DNA of 64,000 bases from Pochonia chlamydosporia 170. Taxonomy: Eukaryota; Ascomycota; Sordariomycetes; Hypocreales; Clavicipitaceae. Below, piece by piece: positions 34,833-44,022 of this stretch. The position numbers were made by a program, and so were the translations under genes. The notes under the pieces are model-generated. The model made no database searches and was not told where the DNA came from. It was given only the letters and a program-made list of their open reading frames with translations. The stretch lies in contig NW_019154049.1 in NCBI RefSeq assembly GCF_001653235.2, positions 248,001 through 312,000 of the forward strand, written 5' to 3'. Within the stretch, counting starts at the first letter, position 1. Each line of letters starts with the position of its first letter.

Positions 34833-36493
34833 TTACGCCTTCTTTTCGGGACTGGCACTAGCACCCTCGCCGGGCTTGGGCCCGAACCAGCCGGAAAAGG
34901 AGCCCATCATGCTGCTCATAGCTTCTTGTTGGGCCTTCTCCATGGCAACTTGTTCCTCCTTGAGCCACTTCTCGCCGTTTTCTCGAATTTCCTTCTCCAA
35001 AAGCTCATAGTTGCGCTGGCCACGCTCTCTAGCAAGGTCCTGCAACATCTTGCCCTGGGCAAATGCCTCTGATGGGTTCTGCTCGCCTTCTGGAGCCATC
35101 GTCATGCTCATGTTGCTGGATTTCAGGCCGAGGAGGTTACTCAGCGCACCGACTCCAGATCCCTTGGAGTGTTTCTTCTTCTGCTCCAACTGCTTGTTGA
35201 ATTCTTTTCGCGCAATGGCCTCGCGGCGAGCAAATTCCGTGGGGATGTCCTTGCCCTCAAATGATTTCAAAACTTTGCGGACGTCTGAGTACTGCATCGT
35301 GTGGATGTATTCAAGGAAAGGAATCAGGCCGACCAGATTATTGTCCTTGGCGTCTCCCTTCCATGGATCTAACACGATAGCGTTCTCTGGTTGCTTTCGT
35401 ACATGCTGTGCGTTGGTGTCGATGATGATGACCTTGGATAGGTCTCGGTTAAGATACGACAAATCCTTTCAAAGGGTAAGCGGCTGTCTATATTTCAATT
35501 TTCATCCAATCAATGAAAACATACCTTGACGATCTCGCCGTCTTCGTACTTGGTAGCCTCGCGGTAAAGCGGCCACATGATGAAGCGGAACGGGTCCAAT
35601 TTGCGAACGATGGGCTCACCCATGGCGAAAGGAACAGTCGTGAAGAGAACTAATTCGTAATACTGGCTGAGATATCGGACAAAGTAGTCCATACCAGGCC
35701 GCTTAGCAACTCTCCAACCGTGTTCTCGGGTCCATTCGCTGTGAACCAAGAGGTCATCCAAACTAATACAAAGAGTGTATGGGCGTTCGAAGCTCGGGTC
35801 GGGATCTGGGAGCAATTTGTCGAAGGCGGGATCCTGGTAATAGGAGACTGATTCGCCCATACGGGCTCTTACTCTCTGCCACCACAGAGAAGGGGTCCAA
35901 CCATTGGGAATATCGCTGTGGCGCTCGGCCTCAATAACGTCATCCCACTCGCGGCCCATGTAGAGAACTCCAAAGGATCCTCCAGCAGCAGCAGCTAGCA
36001 GCATGAATCGCGCCCACCATTTACGGTTACGGTCGCTCGTCGAAACATACTCGGCGCGATCTCGCTTGCCACGGCCCTCGGATTCCTCATCTTGCTCTAC
36101 AGCCTCCAAAGCCGACTGTGATCGACCTGAGTGCTTCCGTAGTTCTTCATCAAGAGTCGATGGAATACCCTGTGTTAGATCAGGTAGCTTGTGGAAGGGA
36201 ATCGGCTCGGCCTCGTTGGAGGATTCAGCTTTTTGGGCGGCTGCGTTATCGCCGACCGACGGCTCGGGCTTGGAGTCGGCATTGGATTGGGAAGCTGGGT
36301 TTGCTGACGAGGACTGGTTCTGGCTTTGGCTTTCGCGCTTTCTAGTATTCTTGTTGTTACTGGCAAACGATCGCATCCACGGGGAGACCGCCGCGGCTGC
36401 TTGTCTGCTTCGGAACGCTGGCGACGCAGCCGATTGTGATAATTGAGCAACCATCATGCCCATGCGCGGGGCGCGGGCTATTCTGGACAGCAT
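34833..36493 (-). CDS. TIM50: Mitochondrial import inner membrane translocase subunit TIM50, 533 aa
   Basis: The receptor of the TIM23 complex, anchored in the inner membrane and facing the intermembrane space. Exons are 36493-35525 and 35465-34833 (intron GTATGT...GAAAG, 60 nt, phase 0). The N-terminus is Arg/Ser/Ala-rich with no acidic residues for about 40 residues, a mitochondrial presequence. One membrane helix follows (RFMLLAAAAGGSFGVLYMG, about 161-180), then the FCP1/SCP-like domain with SLDDLLVHSEW and RPGMDYFVRYLSQYYELVLFTT. The phosphatase DxDx(T/V) signature is degenerate here (LDDLLVH), as in other Tim50 proteins, which are not phosphatases. The C-terminal coiled region ends in a FSGWFGPKPGEG motif. 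Convergent with VTA1. Confidence 0.95.
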
Positions 36494-37458
36494 TTTGATG
36501 TGTGGTTATTCTAGAGGTCGCAATGAATAGGTGAACAATACGTATCGATAGCTATCACAAGCTTGACGCCACATTGGCGGCCTGACTGATACAGGAGGTG
36601 ATGCTGGAATTGAGGGATACGGATGGCCAGGTTGGCGGAGCTTGAGAGAAGTTGGGAGAATGTCCCTTTTTTTCCAGCTTGCGATTGATTCGGTGGTGCC
36701 AGAGCTCCTCAGGTGCACACGATGGATGACATGGCTGCCGGCTCGCCCATTGAAAATTTACACATGGCAGCTCGACCCGCAAAAGATTAGCCGAAGTTTC
36801 GACGATCTTGGAAACGGACCTGCCCGATGTCGCTGCAAGCTCAATTGAGAGGCATACCAGCTGGACCATGCACGTGATGAGGAGTGTGACAGTGTCTCCC
36901 AGATCGGTTTCCCTATTGGGTGACCACAGCTTCAACATACATAGGCACGGCTGGGCATTGTTCCTGAGCATGTCATGTCACCCTGCCACTCAACACTCTC
37001 CCACTTCCCCTCATCCCAACATCACGAGACCACCACCATTCCTTGAGGATTGTCCTGGTCGCAATTGAATTTGGACTTAATCCTGTCTTTCACATCTGGC
37101 TACTCTTTTCACATACAACATTCAGCGAAATTCGGCATTATGGTGCCCGCGTGTGCTGCATTCTAGAGGGTGGTTTCCCAGAGTCTCCACGACCTTTGAC
37201 ATGGCACCACCCTCTACGAGTCGACTCGTGCACCGAGGACTGCCAACGCAAGTATTAAATCAACTGTACTAATCTTCCAAGAAAACTCTGATCGACCGCG
37301 ATAATTGCGTTGGCCATTTGCGCGTGTCCGAAGACGAAGATTTCCCATCCTTTTACACCCTGGCGCTAGTGTCTCGAATTTGCACCAAAGTCGCCACCAA
37401 CTAAAGACGATCTATCAGAGGAAAAACACACTTAGCCTTTCATAATTCACATTCCAGA
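36494..37458. other. Divergent promoter region, about 960 bp
   Basis: Shared upstream space of TIM50 and the F-box-like gene. One 138-codon minus-strand frame (36971-36555) has no family resemblance and was not called. Confidence 0.5.
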
Positions 37459-38421
37459 ATGACTAGGCGTCCAGTGAGACGAAACTCTCGGCCTCTGACA
37501 GGTTTCACCCCGCGCACTGTCACTCCGATTTCGTCTGTAACAACAACACCCAATGGTTCCGCGTACACATCAACATACACTTCCGAGGTTGAGGTCGAAG
37601 ATGATGTCAGCAAGATCCCAATTGCTTCGCTGACCCTCAATACTCCTCTCACGCCATTAAAACGCAAGAGTCGCGTGCCCCCAACACCATTTCGCTTTCT
37701 GGAATTACCCTCGGAATTACGACTCAAGGTGTATGAACATTACTGGAGCGATGCCGAGACAGTTCTGGACCTTGATCCGGACAATTATAAAAGATATCAC
37801 AAGAGACTGGGTCTAGTGCGCGTCTGCAAGCAAGTACATGCTGAAGCGACGCATTTCTTCTACAGCTCTAGAGCCATTCGGGTGTTCCCGACTTGTCCCG
37901 GCAAATACTTCAAGTCCAAGAAGCCACTCCTGGCTCGCATGAAACCAGTTCAACGGCGATGTATCACGTCGCTCGAGCTTCGGCTCGGCCCTGGTTGGGG
38001 AGCTCCTCCTCGAGGCTGGGTGGTGAATGACGCTCTCGGTCTAAAGGACTGCAGCAATCTTCGCAAGCTGACTGTATATGTTGAATGCGATCCAAGCGAT
38101 GGTATCTTCAAAGGATTTCGTCGATCGGAAGGGTTCTACGAAAGCTTTAGCTGCAGATTACTCGTCAATGTCCTCAGCGAGCTCCCGAATGATGTGGCGA
38201 TCGAATTTGAGGCTTATCCCGGCGTGAAGAAGTCTGGCGCCATGATGCGCGGCTTACTTGACATTGCCACTCAAACCAAGCGGCGAATACTCTGGGGACC
38301 AGAACGAGGATGGACAGACGAGCCCGAAAAGGAGGAGAAACCTGCATCTGACCATCCTCAGTTATCGGACAGTCTTCCCATGGAGGGGTACGCACCGCAC
38401 AATGTGCTCGTCGTGGCGTAG
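37459..38421 (+). CDS. F-box/2EXR-like conserved protein, 320 aa
   Basis: A single-exon fungal protein of unknown target. After a basic, Thr/Pro-rich disordered N-terminus of about 70 residues there is PFRFLELPSELRLKVYEHYW, the start of the F-box-like/2EXR domain seen in large fungal families. It is followed by LVRVCKQVHAEATHFFYS, the second conserved helix with the typical CKQ-x-x-x-EA pattern, and LELRLGPGW, the usual third block. This kind of domain is thought to bind Skp1 or serve as a scaffold, but no substrate can be named. There is no signal peptide, membrane segment or zinc motif. The ATG at 37459 is the first in the frame. Divergent from TIM50. Confidence 0.75.
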   Translation: MTRRPVRRNSRPLTGFTPRTVTPISSVTTTPNGSAYTSTYTSEVEVEDDVSKIPIASLTLNTPLTPLKRKSRVPPTPFRFLELPSELRLKVYEHYWSDAETVLDLDPDNYKRYHKRLGLVRVCKQVHAEATHFFYSSRAIRVFPTCPGKYFKSKKPLLARMKPVQRRCITSLELRLGPGWGAPPRGWVVNDALGLKDCSNLRKLTVYVECDPSDGIFKGFRRSEGFYESFSCRLLVNVLSELPNDVAIEFEAYPGVKKSGAMMRGLLDIATQTKRRILWGPERGWTDEPEKEEKPASDHPQLSDSLPMEGYAPHNVLVVA

Positions 38422-38729
38422 GCACAATGTGTTGACTTTCGGCATGTAACGCAATACTTATGTTATGATTTATGTACTTTCGGATTGGGACTGGAACGGC
38501 GTACGGGGCTGGGTATTATTTCTCGTGGGTTCTAATACTGCAATTTTGGCACATGTTCTCTGCTCAATCGCTCAAGCATTGTATCGTCTTCTTACTTCTC
38601 ATTATCTAGCTACACTAGCGATTACCATTTCTCAATTAATTACAAATAACTAGTCCCGAAACTGATTCTAGTGAATGTTATCTGTATTCACCACCGATTC
38701 CTGGCTTCCGCACATCTCAAACCAACAGT
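38422..38729. other. Convergent intergenic region
   Basis: 308 bp of AT-rich 3' flank between convergent genes. Nothing recognised. Confidence 0.5.
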
Positions 38730-39675
38730 CTATTTTGTGACACGGCAACGCTCACAGACTGGATTAGTGACGCACTGAAAATAGCTAGACAACGTTAGTA
38801 CTCATCCTCTTCATATTTCTGCGTGACTTACTCTTCGCTTTCTTTATTCACGATGCTGGAACAGTCGCAAAAGCCAGGACACCCCGTTGGCATCGTAGCA
38901 GATGAAGTCTTGGTCGTGGTCACCAACGTGCTGTTCGACACGAACGTCTCTGAAGCTAATGCCGCTGCATTTGTAGAACGGCATTTCTCGCACTCAGGAT
39001 TGGTAAGACACTCAAAGAACCTATACTTGTTAGTACCCTTCTTTGACTTGTGCCATCTACACGTACTCTTTACTCTCTTTGTTCTCAATCTTGGAGCAAT
39101 CGCACCGTCCTCCGCAGTCAACACCGACAGTTTTTGCTTCGGATGACACTTTTGCTGACTGCACCGTAACAACAACCGTCTGCGTCATAGTCACAAACAC
39201 CTGCGTAGAAGAAGTCGGCGTGACAACTTGCTGCGTCACCACAATATTCAGAACCGTCCCATTCGTAGTGATGGTATATGTCCCAGGCGCCATGGTGTGA
39301 TAGTCCGTGACAGCAAGTCTCGTCACATTCACCACAGGAACAACCGATTTCGTGCTGGTGGTAGATCTGCTCACCCAGCAGCGCTCACAGTTGGGATTCG
39401 TAACGCACTGAAAGTATCTAGAAATGGTAAGCTGAGATAGGAAACTTGGAGAGTCGGACGTACGCATCGCTATTCTTGTCAGCTATGCGAGAGCAATCGC
39501 ATAGACCGCCAGGCGAACAATCATTTGCGTTGGCAGAGGGCAGCGCGGCGGATGAAGTGCTAGGCCAGAAGGTTGTGTCTGAGTTAGAGCATGCTGTAGC
39601 GATGGTGTCGGGTTTTGGAACCGCGTGGGTGAGACTGATGAGGGTGATGATGCTTGACAGGAGGAGGGCGTACAT
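38730..39675 (-). CDS. Modular cysteine-rich secreted protein, four exons, 268 aa
   Basis: Exons on the minus strand are 39675-39464, 39417-39067, 39020-38832 and 38784-38730. All introns are phase 2 and very short (46, 46 and 47 nt); introns 2 and 3 carry a perfect TACTAAC branch site. The start gives a signal peptide (MYALLLSSIITLISLTHA). The protein repeats one module three times: a C-x-G-x-C-D-C-S-x-I-x-(N/D)-K-x-S block at the end of an exon, then, directly after the intron, F-x-C-(V/L)-T-N-P-x-C-E-x-C. Between modules are Thr/Ser/Val-rich spacers, the longest in exon 2. Nothing follows the last module except a few residues. I know no named family; paired cysteines and secretion suggest an effector-like or wall protein. 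The upstream TTG start was rejected in favour of the ATG. Confidence 0.8.
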
Positions 39676-40420
39676 CTTGGTGAAGCTTGTCAATTGGATT
39701 GTAGCGAGATATCAGGGAATTTGATGATTCTTTTCATATAGGAAAGTTCGGTTCTTATAGCTTCGTTTCTGGCTGTCTGATGGAACATTTCTGCTTGCTG
39801 TTCAAACACTATTGCAGCTCACTGTGCCACGTCGTACAATTCCGTGGTGTATCGGTGCAAACATGCGTATTGTAACGGTGCGTTAACTATCATGACGAGG
39901 GATGCTAGAAAAGCGTGCTTGCTTTAGCCCCTATTTGTGAAGTCATTTAAACGGAGCTTCACTATTAATATCCAGAGCCTGTAGTAACTTGTAGTGACTA
40001 TATTGTCAACAGATTCCGGCGCATAAAGTTGTTAGCATTCACGGAGCAATGCGCACATAACGCCAAGCATGCAAATTAAAATCGGACCAGTTCTCCGGGC
40101 CACCAGCCCGTTCCATCGGACGTTGCACTACCAGACGAACATTGTGTATGACGCAATAAAATATTTCGACCGGGATAGCATCACACAAGCCGGGATAGAT
40201 AGTAAACATCGAGTCAGTTGAACCATCTCCTTTACATCAGACTATTTCAAAAGATCAGATTTTATTCCACAGCATCGTACACAAGGGAGCAAACCAGCCT
40301 CCTTCACCACGTACGCCTCAACCCATGCAAACAATTCCAGAAAAATTATGCCGCCAAAATACTTGTACAGTAAGAAAATCAGGGTATACAAATGCTCTAA
40401 TCATGCCCATATACATTTAA
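39676..40420. other. Intergenic region, about 745 bp
   Basis: Contains a TATA-like CTATAAGAA (minus strand, about 39752-39760) for the cysteine-rich gene. Otherwise nothing recognised. Confidence 0.5.
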
Positions 40421-42172
40421 TCATGACTTTCCCTTGGGTTTCCCATTCGGTACTACTCCGTTTTTGCGCTCCATCCTCTTCTTCTGCCACTCTTCCACCT
40501 TGTGCCGTGCCCAGATGAATGCTTGGTGAAGATGGGCATCTACATCGACGCCTCGTGCTTCCAAAACCGCCACCCCAATGTATGAGAGACCAAAAAATAG
40601 TACACCAAAGATCATGAAATGTGTCATCCACCAGAAATGCTGTCGTCCAAGGGGACAATCCACGTATTCATGCTCCCACTCCCACGTCTCATGGTTGAAC
40701 CACATGCTGAGGAGGCCTGCATTCCCGCCAAAATCGCCCATCATGCTACGGACGGTAATTTCTCGACGCCCAGGGTGTTGTTGCAGTGCGAGGACGTTTG
40801 ACAATTTTGCGTCTTGCCATTTGCGTGATTCCCAGGATCGTTCGTCCGCATTGGTGCCGTTCGTTTGGTTGACAAAGTGGTACGTGTCACAGCCGGCGTG
40901 ATCGTGTCCGTTGAGGACAAGCCCGGGACGACCTAAGCCTTGACCAGATGCCTGAGGATCACGGCTGACGCCGAAAATGCCTTCAAGAAGGCCCTTGCTG
41001 GCGTCGGCACTCAAAAGGTATTGTTCCTTAACACCGCCGCCATCTTGGGCGCCGTGGAAGTCGAAGAATGGTGCATCAACACAGACGCCTGCTGGTTTGT
41101 AGAGCGGGATATGGGTTAGTATCAATGTGAATTGCCCCTTGTATTCAACAGCACATGCTGTGCCAATGACTGCGTTGATGAAATTGTATGTCGCGTCCTG
41201 CAGCCCCTGATCTTTCGCGGGTGTGTCCAGGTTCATGTCGTTGAGCACGACAATTCGAAGTTCCGGGGGCAGTCGTACAGATTGGGGGTTTGTTTCCGGG
41301 TCTTGAATCGTAGCGTTTGTCTCGGGATCGGTCACGGGCAGCTCGAATCGTAGCTCGTAGTTTGCCTTGCCAAAAACGCGCTCAAATCGTGCCATTCGCT
41401 CAGGGGTCAAGTCGCCGGCGTAGCCGATGTCGTGGTTACCGGCAACGTTCATTATCCGTCGGGTCCAGACATGTTCTTCTGAGGAGCCGTCTAGTATGCC
41501 CGACAGATTGTATTCGAGATTGGGCCACATGGCTACATCGTCAGGAACACGCTCGCCACCGCGGAACGTACGATTCCAAAACCGTCGCCCTCTCCGCTCG
41601 AACTCGTCATCTTCGATCCACTGACTGCCCAGAAGATCTCCCAATACAGTGACGTGAGTAGGCTGTGTCCACCAATGCAATGTTCTGTAGATGTGCGCTA
41701 GGTAGAAATCGTTGCCGAACAGGTCGAACCGCTTGCGATACGACTCGAAGATGAAGGGGATATCCTCAAAGAATATGTCAATGATGTCGTGTAGTATTAT
41801 TCGTATTCTATCTCTGAATGAATCATGCCATATTTGAAACGTGAGCCGCTGGAATATTGTCTTGACATGCGGAAAGATGCCTAGGTACTCGATGGGAATG
41901 GACGTATCACCCTCAAGTTGGGGATCGCCGAGGGCCAGCAGTCGAAAAGGGGCTTGTTTGGTCGGTAATGAATTTGCTTCATCTCGTGCGTTTGCGTCTG
42001 CGTACGGCCAGTGCAACTGCTTCGTTACCTCAAAGGCCGCCTCGGGATCTCTGGAGGGCAACGGAAATGCGCATTGACTGAAGAAAGGGTACAAATACAA
42101 ATAGATGGAACAGGCTATGGTTATGGGGACCAACAGGCCGAAGCCATTACGAAGAAAAGTCCGCACCAACAT
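40421..42172 (-). CDS. Ted1/Cdc1-type ER metallophosphoesterase, 583 aa
   Basis: A membrane-bound calcineurin-like phosphoesterase. In yeast the Cdc1/Ted1 group removes ethanolamine phosphate from GPI anchors in the ER, and the same role is inferred here. Single exon. An N-terminal hydrophobic helix (GFGLLVPITIACSIYLYLYPFF) is followed by a luminal catalytic domain with all metal blocks: LALGDPQLEGD, VTVLGDLLGS, NVAGNHDIGY, LILTHIPLYKP and LNGHDHAGCD. Near the C-terminus are FWWMTHFMIFGVLFFGLSYIGVAV, one or two more membrane segments, and a basic cytosolic tail. The ATG at 42172 was preferred; the longer frame begins at a TTG. The large insert between the first two blocks is normal for this family. 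Confidence 0.87.
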   Translation of the reverse strand: MLVRTFLRNGFGLLVPITIACSIYLYLYPFFSQCAFPLPSRDPEAAFEVTKQLHWPYADANARDEANSLPTKQAPFRLLALGDPQLEGDTSIPIEYLGIFPHVKTIFQRLTFQIWHDSFRDRIRIILHDIIDIFFEDIPFIFESYRKRFDLFGNDFYLAHIYRTLHWWTQPTHVTVLGDLLGSQWIEDDEFERRGRRFWNRTFRGGERVPDDVAMWPNLEYNLSGILDGSSEEHVWTRRIMNVAGNHDIGYAGDLTPERMARFERVFGKANYELRFELPVTDPETNATIQDPETNPQSVRLPPELRIVVLNDMNLDTPAKDQGLQDATYNFINAVIGTACAVEYKGQFTLILTHIPLYKPAGVCVDAPFFDFHGAQDGGGVKEQYLLSADASKGLLEGIFGVSRDPQASGQGLGRPGLVLNGHDHAGCDTYHFVNQTNGTNADERSWESRKWQDAKLSNVLALQQHPGRREITVRSMMGDFGGNAGLLSMWFNHETWEWEHEYVDCPLGRQHFWWMTHFMIFGVLFFGLSYIGVAVLEARGVDVDAHLHQAFIWARHKVEEWQKKRMERKNGVVPNGKPKGKS

Positions 42173-43209
42173 GAAGCCCGCTACATCCGTTGGCGACAAA
42201 GGTGAAAGAAAGTGGCAGACAGGATCTGCAGAAATGAAAGGTTGTCGCCAAGGAACGGCTGGGAGTTGAGAAAGGGGTGCGCGTAAAGAGGTTATTGCAG
42301 GGTTTGGCGGGAGACTTTCGCGGGACCAGCCGCGACTTGATTTGCTTAGTCAGAAATCTGCATGTGCACACCGAAATGTCTGGTGCTTCTCAACACAAAC
42401 GGCAGGCTGAGAGCAAAATCATCAACCAAAGAATCTGTTGAACGCCAGATGTCAACAGCGAGTACATGGTCCGTCCAAGTTGGTCGGTCGACACAGCGAT
42501 TATCTATCGATGAATTATCTCGGCATGACAGCGGTCGCGCGCTCCAGGACGATCCGTGAGCTAGGGTCCCTGCTCACAAAGTCCATCTGGCGACGGAGGG
42601 ACTACCATCCTTGTGCTGGATCTTGAATGAAGCAGGCTCTCATCCAATCCCTCTTCAACCAGACAAGTCCGTGAGTCTCGGCGGCTTGAGTGAGAAATAC
42701 GCCCAATTTTCTCTGTGGCCACTCTTGGCAGAGAAAGGATCGATTCACATGCCACCAACTCCCTTTGCTACTGCCACAGTCGCAAAAATTGACAGAAACT
42801 TTTAGTCTTGATGAAAGAAACAATTGCAGTTAAGGCTAACACCATTGCTCCATTCCCATGATGCATAGCATGCGCGCCCTCTTTTTCTCTGTTGTGCTAC
42901 GGACTATGTAATAGCACCAGTCACAGTGGCACCTCACCATCACAACGATATCCACGGGAGACCAGTGACCTAAAATCCCGTGGCGTTGTTGATAGAACAA
43001 ATCTATTTGTCTGTTACACTTTATTCAGACAGATTACTTATCAAGATCTCGAGCATTTTGGATGATGCTAACAACTTTTGCGCGAATCGCACCCACCATC
43101 CACTACGATAGCATGACGTAGGGTATTTGGGGACGATAAAGGCGGCCTCTATCCATTCAACATGCACAACAGAGTGAAAATAGATGTAATAAAGAGCAAG
43201 AATCTTACT
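42173..43209. other. Divergent promoter region, about 1 kb
   Basis: Between the Ted1-like and the unknown conserved gene. No gene or element recognised. Confidence 0.5.
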
Positions 43210-43884
43210 ATGAAGCGAGTTTGCTATAATTTTCCAGCCAACTCGGTTTCTAGATCACTTTCAAAGCCTCCACCCCAACGAAGAACATTCGCCATGTCAA
43301 GCAACGCACCCGGTTCCGAATTCGAGCCACGTCAAACGTCGTCCACATCAGACTACACTCCCAATCCCTCCAAATCACTGCCTTTAACGCCCCCGAGACA
43401 AGCCTTGGTAGACGATATCATCGCTCTATATTCTTGCAAACCAACCATCGAGCGCATCAAACGCTACACGCCCGACTGTGTCTACGACGACCAGTTCGGC
43501 TACGCCAACAACCGATACAAGGTAGCCGGACAATGGTTTGCGCTCCCCAAATTATTTAGCTCGAGCGAGAACACGGGATACGAACTCGTTCGAAATGATC
43601 GGGAATTAATCCAATTTAAGAATGAGCAAAAGTGGACATTCCGGTTTCTTCCCAATTCTGTCACCATCAACGGACTTATATCTTTGAGTTTGGACCCCAA
43701 GACTGTGGACCACGATTTCATCCAGGTCAAGTATCATAAAGATCAGGCCAATGAGAAAGATTATAGTCATCAGGGACTGGGGTTCAATTTTAAGAAATGG
43801 CAGGCAGATCATGTGGCACAGAGTATTGACAAGGAGGAGGTCAAGTTCTTTGAGAAGGATAACATTGATGTGAATGAGAAGTAA
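43210..43884 (+). CDS. Conserved fungal protein, NTF2/SnoaL-like fold suspected
   Basis: A single-exon protein of 224 aa from the ATG at 43210. Other in-frame starts are 43162 (240 aa) and 43294 (196 aa). From 43210 the first 30 residues are basic and Ser-rich without acidic residues, which could be a mitochondrial presequence. The core runs from ALVDDIIALYSCKPT through YTPDCVYDDQFGYANNRYKVAGQWFALPKLF. That pattern (helix, then a 'D-x-x-V-Y-D-D' strand, then a helix with W/F) is like small NTF2/SnoaL-type proteins. A second block, HQGLGFNFKKWQADHV, ends the domain. No catalytic residues can be identified. I recognise it as conserved in ascomycetes but cannot name the family with certainty. 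Confidence 0.7.
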   Translation: MKRVCYNFPANSVSRSLSKPPPQRRTFAMSSNAPGSEFEPRQTSSTSDYTPNPSKSLPLTPPRQALVDDIIALYSCKPTIERIKRYTPDCVYDDQFGYANNRYKVAGQWFALPKLFSSSENTGYELVRNDRELIQFKNEQKWTFRFLPNSVTINGLISLSLDPKTVDHDFIQVKYHKDQANEKDYSHQGLGFNFKKWQADHVAQSIDKEEVKFFEKDNIDVNEK

Positions 43885-44022
43885 GGGTGGCAGCAGTGTA
43901 CACTATCGGATTGTAGTGCCATTACCGATAATGTCTTTCTCTACTAGAATTGCGTGCATGCTTTAAAGTCACTGTATCTCTGCCGCGAGTCGTGCACGCA
44001 CCGTTAATCAGGTAATGAAAGA

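Noticed and set aside
36555..36971. 138-codon minus-strand frame in the TIM50/F-box promoter
   Set aside because: Position between divergent promoters and lack of any conserved motif.
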